Positions 38,719 to 47,505 of a DNA stretch of 64,000 nucleotides are shown piece by piece. A program made the position numbers and the translations under genes. Each line of letters begins with the position of its first letter. Position 1 is the stretch's first letter. The notes below the pieces were generated by a model that saw only the letters and a list, made by a program, of their open reading frames with translations, ran no database searches and was not told the origin of the DNA. Source of the DNA: JAEXOD01 sp964652025 (GTDB lineage Bacteria > Bacteroidota > Ignavibacteria > Ignavibacteriales > Melioribacteraceae); NCBI GenBank assembly GCA_964652025.1, contig CAZYZX010000009.1:93014-157013 (forward strand), written 5' to 3'.

Positions 38719-40347
38719 TTACACAAATTTAATTAAAGATTTATCGTAATCTTCTACGTTTTCAAAGCCAAGTAAGTTTAGCAAAGTGCCGGCAATATTT
38801 GTTAAGCCCGCATTTTCTATATCTGCCATAACATACTCCCCATTATAATTTTTATCTATTATATAAAAGGGCACTGGATTTAGTGTATGTGCGGTTTTAA
38901 CAGATTTTTTACCCTTACTTACTGTAAACATTTCATCTGCGTTTCCGTGGTCTGCCGTTACAACTGCAATACCATCTAATTCCTCTACAACTTTTATTAA
39001 TCTGCCAACACATTCATCAACTGTTTCTACTGCTGTAATTGCTGCTTCCATCACTCCAGTATGGCCAACCATATCGCCATTAGCAAAATTTAATCTGCCA
39101 AATTTAAACTTACCACTTTTTAATAACTCTATTACTTTATCAGTAATTTCATAAGCTTTCATTTTTGGCGCTTGGTCAAAAGGAATTTTATCGCTTGGAA
39201 TTTCGTAATATTCTTCTAATTCTTTATTAATATAACCGCTTCTATTTCCATTCCAAAAATAGGTTACATGCCCAAATTTTTGTGTTTCCGATACAGCAAA
39301 ACTTGGAACACCGGCTGCGCATAAATATTCACTTACAGTTCTTTCTATTAATGGCGGATTAACTAAATAATTTTTTGGTATATGTAAATCTCCGTCATAC
39401 TCCATCATACCAGCATAAAACACTTTTGGAAATCTTATTCTATCAAACTCTGTAAAGTTTTCTTCTGTAAAAGCGCGCGATATTTCTATAGCTCTATCAC
39501 CTCTAAAATTAAAAAATACTACACTATCGCCATCATTAATAGTACCAACAGGGTTATCATTTTCATCAACAACTACAAAAGAATTTAAATATTGGTCTGT
39601 AGCTTTAGGGTCTTCATCATAGTAAGTTTGCACCGCTTCTGCAGCAGATTTAAATTTTCTTGCCTCACCTAAAACGTGTGCTTTCCATCCGCGCTCTACA
39701 ATTGTCCAATCCGCATTATATCTATCCATTGTGGTTATCATTCTACCGCCACCACTTGCAATTTTATAATCAACACCAAATTTTTCATTTAGGCTTTTTA
39801 ATAATTCTTCTGTTGGTTTAATATATTCTAACGCAGTTTTTTCTCCTACGTCTCTACCATCTAATAAAATGTGCAATCGAACTTTTTTAACACCTTCCGT
39901 AGCACATCTATTAATTAACTTAAATAACTGATCTATATGAGAGTGAACATTGCCATCAGAAAGTAACCCAATAAAATGAACAGTGTGACCATTTAAACCT
40001 GCAGCTACAACTTGCTTCCAGCTATCAGACTCGAAAATTTTGCCCGTTTCTAAACTTTGGTTTACAAGCTTTGCGCCTTGTGCAAATACTCTACCAGCAC
40101 CAATAGCATTATGACCCACTTCACTATTTCCCATATCATCATCACTTGGCAAACCAACTGCTGGACCGTGCGCTTTAAGTTGTGTTTTAAGCTTTGTTTT
40201 GCTTAATTCATCCAAAACTGGGGTTTTTGCTAAATATACCGCATTACTATCATCTTGTTTACCTATTCCAACTCCATCCATTATTATTAGTAATAAAGGT
40301 CCCTTTCTACCACTAAATTTATCAGATTTTTTTAATTCTAAATTCAT
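38719..40347 (-). CDS. gpmI: 2,3-bisphosphoglycerate-independent phosphoglycerate mutase
   Basis: The 542-aa protein is slightly longer than the usual 510-ish. The catalytic serine lies in DDDMGNSEVGHNAIGAGR, metal ligands include LLIIMDGVG and VVTADHGNADEM, and the substrate loop is LHILLDGRDVGEKTAL. It interconverts 2- and 3-phosphoglycerate in glycolysis and needs manganese. It is monocistronic as far as can be seen, and divergent from the TPM-domain gene. Confidence 0.96.
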   Translation of the reverse strand: MNLELKKSDKFSGRKGPLLLIIMDGVGIGKQDDSNAVYLAKTPVLDELSKTKLKTQLKAHGPAVGLPSDDDMGNSEVGHNAIGAGRVFAQGAKLVNQSLETGKIFESDSWKQVVAAGLNGHTVHFIGLLSDGNVHSHIDQLFKLINRCATEGVKKVRLHILLDGRDVGEKTALEYIKPTEELLKSLNEKFGVDYKIASGGGRMITTMDRYNADWTIVERGWKAHVLGEARKFKSAAEAVQTYYDEDPKATDQYLNSFVVVDENDNPVGTINDGDSVVFFNFRGDRAIEISRAFTEENFTEFDRIRFPKVFYAGMMEYDGDLHIPKNYLVNPPLIERTVSEYLCAAGVPSFAVSETQKFGHVTYFWNGNRSGYINKELEEYYEIPSDKIPFDQAPKMKAYEITDKVIELLKSGKFKFGRLNFANGDMVGHTGVMEAAITAVETVDECVGRLIKVVEELDGIAVVTADHGNADEMFTVSKGKKSVKTAHTLNPVPFYIIDKNYNGEYVMADIENAGLTNIAGTLLNLLGFENVEDYDKSLIKFV

Positions 40348-40503
40348 AATTCCTCTTTTGTAAATTGATTGAAAAATTTTTAATTTTTAAACTTTAAATA
40401 TACGCACCCTTATTTTTTAATGCAATTTTGTTAAAATTATTATATCTTTAAAGTTAATATATTTTTATTCCTAAAAGTTCAAAAAAAAAATTAGAGGTTT
40501 ACT

Positions 40504-40962
40504 TTGAATAACGAAAAATTAGTTTACAAATATTTTGATGACGATGATTTTTTACGTATTACAAATAAAATTAAACAGATTGAAAATAACACTAGTGGCG
40601 AGCTAAGAGTACTATTTAGAGAAAAACGACACTTTTTACAAAAAAATAAATCCCTACAAGACTTAGCAAAAACAGAATTTTTAAAGTTAAACATGCAAAA
40701 TACGCGAGATAGAACGGGCATTCTTTTTTATTTTTTACTTAGCGAAAAAAAGTTTTACATTTTTGCAGATAGCGGAATAAATAGCTTAGTAGACCAAAAA
40801 ACGTGGGACGATATTAGAGATAAAATTCAAGCTGGGTTTAAACAAGGAAAGTATTTAGAAGCAGTATTAAACGGTTTAGAGGATGCCGGACAAGTACTAT
40901 CTAAATATTTTCCTAAAAAAGCAGACGATACAGACGAACTACCCGATAAGGTTGAGTTTTAA
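40504..40962 (+). CDS. TPM-domain protein, cytoplasmic
   Basis: The 152-aa protein starts at TTG 40504 with SD GAGG 7 nt upstream. It matches the TPM (YgcG-like) domain: IKQIENNTSGELRVLF, TGILFYFLLSEKKFYIFADSGINSLV and IQAGFKQGKYLEAVLNGLED. There is no signal peptide or membrane helix, unlike many members. The family's role is unclear, with phosphatase or photosystem-assembly functions in plants. It is followed at 38 nt by the metallo-hydrolase gene. Confidence 0.75.
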   Translation: MNNEKLVYKYFDDDDFLRITNKIKQIENNTSGELRVLFREKRHFLQKNKSLQDLAKTEFLKLNMQNTRDRTGILFYFLLSEKKFYIFADSGINSLVDQKTWDDIRDKIQAGFKQGKYLEAVLNGLEDAGQVLSKYFPKKADDTDELPDKVEF

Positions 40963-41000
40963 TTTGGAATTTTTTAAAATCTTTGTCTGTTTAAACTTCT

Positions 41001-41942
41001 ATGAATACTAACAGACGAAATTTCATTAAAACAATATCCAAAGCTTTTGCTGGTTTAACTTTATTACCAGCAATTGGTGGCAATAATATTTTGGCAGAGC
41101 CACCCATAAAGCTTAAATATAAACCCAGTCCAGAAACTTGGTCTAATGATAATATTACCCTAAGTTGGATTGGACACTCTACTGTTTTAATAAATTTTTA
41201 TGGAAAAATCATTTTAACCGATCCAGTTCTTTTTGACCGTGTAGGACTTTATATTTTCGGTTCAAGCGTAGGTCCAAGCAGGTTAACACCACCCGCACTT
41301 ACTATTAACGAAATGCCAAAGCCCGATTTAATTTTACTTTCCCATGCACACATGGATCACACCGATTACCCAACTTTGGAATCAATTACAGATAAATACC
41401 CAAATCAAATAGATGTGGTTGTTGCATATTTAACTAAAGATGTTATAAACGACTTACCTTGGAAAAGCATTACCGTTTTAGACTGGGGACAATCTGCTAC
41501 AGTTAACGATGTAGAAATTAGCGCATACGAAGTTAAGCACTTTGGTTGGCGCTATCCTTGGGAAAAAGATCGCTCACGCGGATACTTTAAAGATGGACGC
41601 AGTTTTAATTCCTACTTAATTAAGTATAAAAATAAAAAGATATTTTTTGGTGGCGATACCGCTTACACAGATAAATTAAACATACTTGCCTCTGAAATGC
41701 CCGATATTGCCATTATGCCAATAGGTGCATATAACCCATGGGTAAAAAACCATTGCAACCCAGAAGAAGCTTTAGAAATGGCAAGCAATATGAAAGCTAA
41801 ATATTTTGTACCTATTCATACTAAAACATTTAAACAAAGTATGGAACCCTTTAACGAACCTATAGAAAGATTGCTTAATAACTATAATAAATACAACATT
41901 AATCTTGCATTACATAACATAGGACAAACTTTTACATTATGA
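41001..41942 (+). CDS. Tat-exported metallo-beta-lactamase-fold hydrolase
   Basis: The 313-aa protein has a twin-arginine signal (NRRNFIKTISKAFAGL) and a metallo-beta-lactamase fold: LSWIGHSTVLINFYGKIILTD, the metal motif SHAHMDHTD, FFGGDTAY and FVPIHTKTF. The layout resembles the UlaG/NAPE-PLD branch, which acts on lactones or phospholipids; the substrate is not identifiable. Its stop overlaps the lipocalin start by 4 nt (ATGA). A lipocalin partner makes a lipid substrate plausible (inference). Confidence 0.85.
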   Translation: MNTNRRNFIKTISKAFAGLTLLPAIGGNNILAEPPIKLKYKPSPETWSNDNITLSWIGHSTVLINFYGKIILTDPVLFDRVGLYIFGSSVGPSRLTPPALTINEMPKPDLILLSHAHMDHTDYPTLESITDKYPNQIDVVVAYLTKDVINDLPWKSITVLDWGQSATVNDVEISAYEVKHFGWRYPWEKDRSRGYFKDGRSFNSYLIKYKNKKIFFGGDTAYTDKLNILASEMPDIAIMPIGAYNPWVKNHCNPEEALEMASNMKAKYFVPIHTKTFKQSMEPFNEPIERLLNNYNKYNINLALHNIGQTFTL

Positions 41943-42460
41943 AAAAATTACTTTATTTTTTAGCGCTTATACTTTCATATTCTACAATTTCAGCTCAAGA
42001 AATTAAAACAGTAGAAAATGTTAATCTTTCTAAATATGTAGGTTTATGGTACGAAGTTGCAAAAATTCCCAACCGTTTTCAAAAGCAATGCGTAAAAGGC
42101 ACAACAGCACAATATAAATTGCTACCCGATGGCAACATAGAAGTAATAAACAGCTGCTTAACAAAAGATGGTGAAAAAGATGTTGCAGAAGGAGTTGCGC
42201 GCATTGTAGATAAAAAAAGTAACAGCAAATTAGAAGTAAGTTTTGTTAGTATTTTTGGCTTAAGATTATTTTGGGGTGATTATTGGATAATTGATATTGG
42301 GGATAATTACGATTATGCCGTTGTAGCCACTCCAAGCCGAAAATATGGCTGGATACTGAGCCGCACACCCAAGTTAGATAAAGAAAAACTCGACCAAGCT
42401 TTCCACTCCCTCCAATCCGTCGGATACGATATAAGCAAGTTTGAAATGTCTATGCAATAA
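41939..42460 (+). CDS. Bacterial lipocalin (Blc-like)
   Basis: The 173-aa protein has a signal peptide (MKKLLYFLALILSYSTISAQ) without a lipobox cysteine. The lipocalin signature is LSKYVGLWYEVAKIPNRFQ, with later motifs DYWIIDIGDNYDYAVVATPSRKYGWILSR. Blc-type lipocalins bind lysophospholipids or fatty acids in the envelope. It is translationally coupled to the metallo-hydrolase. Confidence 0.9.
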   Translation: MKKLLYFLALILSYSTISAQEIKTVENVNLSKYVGLWYEVAKIPNRFQKQCVKGTTAQYKLLPDGNIEVINSCLTKDGEKDVAEGVARIVDKKSNSKLEVSFVSIFGLRLFWGDYWIIDIGDNYDYAVVATPSRKYGWILSRTPKLDKEKLDQAFHSLQSVGYDISKFEMSMQ

Positions 42461-42462
42461 AT

Positions 42463-42492
42463 AAAAAAAGCGGCTCGTAGAGCCGCTTTTTG
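42463..42492. terminator. Bidirectional terminator between the lipocalin and cold-shock genes
   Basis: AAAGCGGCTC (42467-42476) pairs with GAGCCGCTTT (42480-42489). A/T runs on both sides let it end both converging transcripts. Confidence 0.87.
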
Positions 42493-42516
42493 TGTTGCTT
42501 ATAATCTTTTGGTTAA

Positions 42517-42729
42517 TTACTTCACAACTACTACGTCTTGAGCTTGTGGACCTTTTTGACCTTGTCCAACAGTAAATTCAACTTTTACGCCTTCTTCTAA
42601 AGTGCGGTATCCGTCACCTTTTATAGAGGTAAAGTGTACGAATACATCGTCGCCTTTACTGCGCTCAATAAAACCGAAACCTTTGGTGGCGTTGAACCAC
42701 TTAACGGTTCCTGTTTCACGCTCTGCCAT
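42517..42729 (-). CDS. Cold-shock domain protein
   Basis: The 70-aa protein is a single CspA-type OB fold with RNP1 KGFGFIER and RNP2 VFVHFTSI, beginning GTVKWFNATKGFGF. It is an RNA chaperone in the cytoplasm. ATG 42729 has the SD AGGAG. The leader between this gene and clpB contains a dyad with arms GAGCAG/CTGCTC (about 42771-42830) that could be a structured 5' UTR, as many csp mRNAs have. Confidence 0.96.
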   Translation of the reverse strand: MAERETGTVKWFNATKGFGFIERSKGDDVFVHFTSIKGDGYRTLEEGVKVEFTVGQGQKGPQAQDVVVVK

Positions 42730-43016
42730 GTGTTACTCCTAATTATTACTTTGTTACTTATTTTACTTGAGCAGAGCGACTAACTACTTAAAACTATCTT
42801 TAAAAAAAGTCTAACAGCCTAGTTCGACTGCTCTACAACCCAAATATGGTCAATTATTTTTTAAAAAGCAAATGTTTTGTTTATCTTTTTTTGCTTTTTG
42901 AAACATTTTTTTTGTTTTTTAGTAAAAGTTGTAAAAAATATTTAATTTTTATTACTCATTTCTGTATTAATTTATTTTTTTTATTATTAAATTCGATTTT
43001 TACTAAAGGAGACATA

Positions 43017-45632
43017 ATGGCAATAGATTTCAATTTATTTACAGTAAAAGCACAAGAAGCTATTCAAGATAGTATTGAAATAGCTCAAAATTATAATAAT
43101 CAAATTATAGAGCCAGAGCATATTTTGGCTGCATTAATTCAAGACGATAAAGGCGTTGTTTCATCTATTATTCAAAAAGCGGGAATAAATATTAATCAAA
43201 TTAAAATTAAAGTTGGCGGATTATTAGAACGACTTCCTAAAGTATCTGGTGCCGGAGTTGGTAATCAACAGTTTTCCACTAATACTGCTAAACTTTTTGA
43301 CTTAGCCGCCTTAGAAAGCAAAAACCTTAAGGATGAATATATTAGTAGCGAGCATTTACTACTTGCATTAGTTCAAGATAAAGGTTCTGCTGGGCAAATT
43401 TTATTAGACTTTGGACTTACCAAAGATTTAATTTTAACCGCACTAAAAGATATTCGCGGCAACCAAAGGGTTACATCGCAAACTGCAGAGGAAAATTATC
43501 AATCCTTAAAAAAATATGCCCGCAACCTTAACGACCTTGCTAAACGCGGCAAATTAGACCCAGTAATTGGACGTGATGAAGAAATTAGAAGAGTTTTACA
43601 AGTATTAAGCCGTAGAACTAAAAACAATCCATTACTAATTGGTGAACCGGGTGTTGGTAAAACAGCAATAGCAGAAGGCATAGCACATAGAATTGTATCG
43701 GGTGACGTGCCAGAGAACTTAAAGACTAAAACAATTATGGCTTTAGACTTAGGCGCTATTGTTGCAGGCGCACAGTTTAGAGGTCAATTTGAAGAAAGAA
43801 TGAAAGCCGTTATTAAAGAAGTGCAAGATAGTAACGGCGAAATTATTCTTTTTATAGATGAAATTCATCAGTTAGTTGGTGCAGGGCGTACCGATGGCGC
43901 TATGGACGCTGCTAACATACTAAAACCTGCTTTAGCACGCGGAGAGCTCCATACAATTGGCGCTACTACACTTAACGAATATAAAAAATATATCGAAAAA
44001 GATGCTGCTTTAGAACGTAGATTTCAACCCGTTTACGTTGCAGAACCAGATGAAGAAGATAGTATATCTATTTTGCGCGGCTTAAAAGAAAAGTACGAAG
44101 TGCACCACGGTGTACGCGTTACAGATGGGGCAATTGTAGCAGCGGTGCAGCTATCCGCAAGATATATTACAGATAGATTTTTGCCCGATAAAGCTATAGA
44201 CTTAATTGACGAAGCTGCTAGCAAACTTAGAATTGAAATTGACAGCATGCCGGAAGAACTTGACAAGGTAGAACGAAAAATTAAACAGTTAGAAATTGAA
44301 AAAGAAGCACTAAAGCGTGAAAGCGACCCAGAAAGTAATAAAAGACTTTCTGAACTTAACTTAGAACTTGCTAATATTATAGAAGAGCGTAATCGCTTAC
44401 GCGCACATTGGCAACTTGAAAAAGACCTTATTGCAAGCATACGAGATTTAAAGAGTAAAATTGAAGATAACAAAATTTTAGCAGATAAATTTGAACGTGA
44501 AGGTAATTTTGGCAAAGTTGCAGAGTTGCGTTACGGCACTATTTTAGAGCTTGAAAAACAACTTAAACTAAAAACCGATGAACTTCAAAAAGTACAAAAA
44601 GATACGCGCATGCTTAAAGAGGAAGTAGATGCCGAAGACGTTGCAGAGGTTATTGCTAAGTGGACTGGCATTCCCGTTTCTAGAATGCTTGAAAGCGAAA
44701 GAATTAAGTTACTTAAATTAGAAGATGAATTGCATAAACGCGTAGTAGGACAAGATGATGCAGTTTATGCAGTTGCAAATGCAATTAGAAGAAGCAGAGC
44801 CGGACTTCAAGATACTAACCGCCCAATTGGTTCATTTATTTTTATTGGTACTACTGGCGTTGGTAAAACTGAACTTGCAAGAGCTTTAGCAGAGTTTTTA
44901 TTTAACGACGAACACGCCATGGTTAGAATTGACATGAGCGAGTATATGGAAAAGTTTTCTGTAAGTAGACTTATTGGCGCACCTCCGGGTTATGTTGGTT
45001 ACGAAGAAGGGGGTCAATTAACAGAAGCTGTTCGCAGACGTCCTTATTCTGTTGTGCTTTTAGATGAAATTGAAAAAGCTCATCCAGAAGTTTTTAACGT
45101 TTTGCTTCAAGTGTTAGAAGATGGTCGTCTTACAGATAACCAGGGGCGTACCGTTAATTTTAAGAATACTATTATTATAATGACAAGCAACTTAGGTAGC
45201 CATTTAATTCAAGAAAAGCTTGATTTTATTAATGAAAGCAATTTTGAAGACGTTTTAGGAGAGTTGCGCGTTCAATTAACAGAGCTTTTGCGCCAAACAA
45301 TCCGTCCAGAGTTTTTGAACCGTATTGACGAAATAGTAATGTTTAAGCCATTATTAAAGCAAGAGCTTAAGCAGATTATTGATATTCAATTACAGTTACT
45401 CGGCAAAGCTTTAGCAGATAAAAACATTAGCTTAGCTGTAACAGAAGAAACCAAAGAACGAATATTACAAATTGGCTATGATGTAACGTTTGGTGCTCGT
45501 CCGCTTAAACGTACAATTCAACGTTATATTATCAATCCACTTGCCGCAGAGTTACTTATGGGCAAATTTACTGCCGGCGATACTGTTATTGTGGATACAG
45601 ACGACAGAGGCAAAATAATTTTTAGAAAGTAA
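43017..45632 (+). CDS. clpB: ATP-dependent disaggregase ClpB
   Basis: From ATG 43017, with SD AAAGGAG, the protein is 871 aa, standard for ClpB. It has an N-terminal Clp repeat domain (FTVKAQEAIQDSIEIAQ), AAA-1 with GEPGVGKTAIAEG and FIDEIHQLVGAGR, the long coiled-coil M domain (about 405-525), AAA-2 with GTTGVGKTELARA and VVLLDEIEKAHPEV, and a C-terminal D2-small domain. It reactivates aggregated proteins with DnaK. An upstream in-frame extension to 42846 is hydrophobic and not expected. No CIRCE element was seen. Confidence 0.97.
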   Translation: MAIDFNLFTVKAQEAIQDSIEIAQNYNNQIIEPEHILAALIQDDKGVVSSIIQKAGININQIKIKVGGLLERLPKVSGAGVGNQQFSTNTAKLFDLAALESKNLKDEYISSEHLLLALVQDKGSAGQILLDFGLTKDLILTALKDIRGNQRVTSQTAEENYQSLKKYARNLNDLAKRGKLDPVIGRDEEIRRVLQVLSRRTKNNPLLIGEPGVGKTAIAEGIAHRIVSGDVPENLKTKTIMALDLGAIVAGAQFRGQFEERMKAVIKEVQDSNGEIILFIDEIHQLVGAGRTDGAMDAANILKPALARGELHTIGATTLNEYKKYIEKDAALERRFQPVYVAEPDEEDSISILRGLKEKYEVHHGVRVTDGAIVAAVQLSARYITDRFLPDKAIDLIDEAASKLRIEIDSMPEELDKVERKIKQLEIEKEALKRESDPESNKRLSELNLELANIIEERNRLRAHWQLEKDLIASIRDLKSKIEDNKILADKFEREGNFGKVAELRYGTILELEKQLKLKTDELQKVQKDTRMLKEEVDAEDVAEVIAKWTGIPVSRMLESERIKLLKLEDELHKRVVGQDDAVYAVANAIRRSRAGLQDTNRPIGSFIFIGTTGVGKTELARALAEFLFNDEHAMVRIDMSEYMEKFSVSRLIGAPPGYVGYEEGGQLTEAVRRRPYSVVLLDEIEKAHPEVFNVLLQVLEDGRLTDNQGRTVNFKNTIIIMTSNLGSHLIQEKLDFINESNFEDVLGELRVQLTELLRQTIRPEFLNRIDEIVMFKPLLKQELKQIIDIQLQLLGKALADKNISLAVTEETKERILQIGYDVTFGARPLKRTIQRYIINPLAAELLMGKFTAGDTVIVDTDDRGKIIFRK

Positions 45633-45653
45633 TTTACTTAATAATGAATTTTA

Positions 45654-45683
45654 ATCCCGCTTAAACGAGCGGGATTTTTATAT
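45654..45683 (+). terminator. Terminator after clpB
   Basis: AATCCCGCT (45654-45662) pairs with AGCGGGATT (45669-45677), followed by TTTATAT. It starts 22 nt after the clpB stop. Confidence 0.85.
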
Positions 45684-45785
45684 AATATTAACAAAAATTT
45701 AAAAATTATTTAAAATTCTATTGCATAATTATTACAATAATATTATATTTACAATCTAACTTTTTAGAAAGTTCTTAAAAATACT

Positions 45786-45862
45786 GGGGTCGTAGTTCAG
45801 TTGGTTAGAACGCCTGCCTGTCACGCAGGAGGCCGCGAGTTCGAGTCTCGTCGACCCCGCCA
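45786..45862 (+). tRNA. tRNA-Asp (GTC)
   Basis: The 77-nt cloverleaf has acceptor arms GGGGTCG/CGACCCC. The D arm is in AGTTCAGTTGGTTAGAACG, the anticodon stem CCTGC/GCAGG holds the loop CTGTCAC with anticodon GTC, and the T loop is GTTCGAGTC. It ends with discriminator G and an encoded CCA. Its 3' end is a likely attachment site for the element to the right, since an integrase gene begins to its right. Confidence 0.97.
45843..45862 (+). other. Likely attachment site (left junction) in the tRNA-Asp 3' end
   Basis: Tyrosine integrases of this type commonly recombine at tRNA 3' ends, and the gene order tRNA, terminator, int, xis fits. The exact core is not known. I did not see a second copy of the tRNA 3' segment in this window, so the other junction should lie beyond 64000. 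Confidence 0.55.
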
Positions 45863-45866
45863 CTTA

Positions 45867-45905
45867 AAAGCTTGTAAGCCAATAACTTACGAGCTTTTTT
45901 GTTTT
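45867..45905 (+). terminator. Terminator after tRNA-Asp
   Basis: AAAGCTTGTAAG (45867-45878) pairs with CTTACGAGCTTT (45886-45897) with one G-U, followed by TTTGTTTT. Confidence 0.82.
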
Positions 45906-45960
45906 AAATAATTCCTCGTCTGTAACGAAATCTGTAACGAATTTACCAATTTAGATTTTA

Positions 45961-45998
45961 AAATAAAAAAACCTGTGAGGAATAAACCCCACAGGTTT
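45961..45998 (-). terminator. Terminator after the integrase gene
   Basis: AAACCTGTG (45969-45977) pairs with CACAGGTTT (45990-45998). Read leftward it is followed by a T run. It lies a few bases past the integrase stop. Confidence 0.83.
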
Positions 45999-46003
45999 GG
46001 CTA

Positions 46004-47041
46004 TTATTTTAGTTTAGACAGCTCATCTTTTAAGTGATTTGACGAAAATTTGGTGTAATAAGTCATTGTTGTCTTAATGTTTGAATGACCTACCAACATT
46101 GCCGTAGCTGCAATTGAGACCCCTGCTTCTTGACTTCGGGATATAAAATCCTTTCTAAAAGTACGAATCGTATAACCTCTATCACTAAGCTCTAAAGCTG
46201 AAAAGTATATTCTGACGGCTCTAGCCATACTCTTGGCATCCGAATAATTGAAGATTCTTCCTGTACCAACTTCATCTATTCGTGTTGTTAATACATCTTT
46301 CAAATTCTCATGAATAGGTCTAACAAACCAATTATCTGTTTTGGATGAGTAAAATCTCATTTCCATTTTGGATAAGTCGATTTGCTCCACGGTTATGTTT
46401 ACTATATCGCTTGGTCTTAGACCGGTATACATAAGCATTATAACCATCGTAGAGAAATTGCTATTTTTCCCTTCAGCTTCTAAACTGTTTAGTATTTTTT
46501 CCCTGTCTTCGGTGCTAAATACTTTTGGCTCTTTCACTTGTGGTCTAGTTTTAACATTTTTATTTATAATAAAAACGTCTGGTAGATATTCGTATTCAAA
46601 CAAAAAGTTTAAAAATTTAACAAAGTTTTTTTGAATGCTAAACTTTGTATTTTGTTTCAAATTATTTTGTTTTGCCAACCACAAAAGAAATTTCTCGGAG
46701 GTTTGTTTTGTTATGGAAGTACAAGGTAGTTCAGACGAAAACTTTTGAGTTAAGTAACTATAGAATAACGTATACGTGCTTATAGTTGATTTGGACTTAT
46801 TGGCATTTAATTCCAAAAAATGATTATAAGCAGCTTGCAAATTATCTAAACGAAAAGTTTTGGCAGTAATTTTGTCTATTTCCTCCATCAACTTATCACG
46901 TAGTTTAATTGCTTCAACTTTATTCTCCTTAGTACTTTTCAACCTTGTGGAAATTGACTTCCATTTCGCTGTTATTGGATCTTTGTATCTGATATACCAA
47001 AATCCTCCGTTTTCATGCAGAAAATCTATCTTCTTACTCAT
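46004..47041 (-). CDS. Tyrosine recombinase (element integrase)
   Basis: The 345-aa protein has an N-terminal DNA-arm-binding region (GFWYIRYKDPITAKWKSIST), a SAM-like core-binding domain (about 85-165) and a catalytic domain. Catalytic residues seen are Arg in MYTGLRPSDIVN (near 207), TIRTFRKDF, where Thr replaces the usual His of HxxR, GHSNIKTT, and the nucleophile Tyr in MTYYTKF near the C terminus. It should insert and excise the element at tRNA-Asp. It overlaps the excisionase-like gene by 4 nt. Confidence 0.9.
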   Translation of the reverse strand: MSKKIDFLHENGGFWYIRYKDPITAKWKSISTRLKSTKENKVEAIKLRDKLMEEIDKITAKTFRLDNLQAAYNHFLELNANKSKSTISTYTLFYSYLTQKFSSELPCTSITKQTSEKFLLWLAKQNNLKQNTKFSIQKNFVKFLNFLFEYEYLPDVFIINKNVKTRPQVKEPKVFSTEDREKILNSLEAEGKNSNFSTMVIMLMYTGLRPSDIVNITVEQIDLSKMEMRFYSSKTDNWFVRPIHENLKDVLTTRIDEVGTGRIFNYSDAKSMARAVRIYFSALELSDRGYTIRTFRKDFISRSQEAGVSIAATAMLVGHSNIKTTMTYYTKFSSNHLKDELSKLK

Positions 47042-47319
47042 ACGCTCAAACCCCTAGTATTGAATAAGACTTTATAAGGATCAAATGGTTCAATAACAGT
47101 TACTCGTTTTCCATACTTCTCTTTTAAGACAAACGTTGTCTTTTCCTGTAACCAACGAACAAGTTCGTTGTACGGTACTTTAAGACGTCCGTTTGGCAAT
47201 GAAATCACTCCGATTTCCCCTTTTTCAATCAAACTTTGGAGATTTGGCACTCCTAGATTTAATTTTTTTGCCGCTGCACTAATTGATAATAGCTTCAATG
47301 AATTATCTACTGCATCCAT
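47038..47319 (-). CDS. Excisionase-like DNA-binding protein
   Basis: The 93-aa protein is a winged-helix/MerR-like excisionase type: LSISAAAKKLNLGVPNLQSL, then IEKGEIGVISLPNGRLKVPYNELVRWL. Its stop overlaps the integrase start, a usual xis-int arrangement. It probably bends DNA to set the recombination direction and may repress its own promoter in 47320-47505. Confidence 0.75.
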   Translation of the reverse strand: MDAVDNSLKLLSISAAAKKLNLGVPNLQSLIEKGEIGVISLPNGRLKVPYNELVRWLQEKTTFVLKEKYGKRVTVIEPFDPYKVLFNTRGLSV

Positions 47320-47352
47320 TGCTCGTCACTCCTGCCTGCTATTTGAGAAATG

Positions 47353-47494
47353 GCATAAGTGACTTTTGTACATTCTAACATATGTTATTTTGATTAGTTA
47401 ATTAAGGGAGTCGCATTCCCTAAATTTGTTATTTTTTGCGACAGAGTTGGGTCACTTATGCTTGGTTTCATTTCTTATACCAAAAAAGTGACCC
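47353..47494. repeat. Inverted AAGTGAC repeats upstream of xis-int
   Basis: GCATAAGTGAC (47353-47363) and its exact complement GTCACTTATGC (47451-47461) face each other. GGGTCACTT (47449-47457) is also complementary to AAGTGACCC (47486-47494), so three sites share the AAGTGAC core in about 140 bp. They lie in the promoter region of the xis-int pair and look like operator or integrase-arm sites. Function is inferred. Confidence 0.6.
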
Positions 47495-47505
47495 ATTCTC
47501 TAATA

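Noticed and set aside
42771..42830. Cold-shock leader dyad as a defined thermosensor
   Set aside because: Only a 6-bp arm pair is visible by eye, too weak for a separate call; noted in the gene entry instead.
42846..43016. N-terminal extension of ClpB by 57 residues
   Set aside because: The sequence is very hydrophobic and Phe-rich. The ATG at 43017 has a strong SD and begins the conserved ClpB N-domain.
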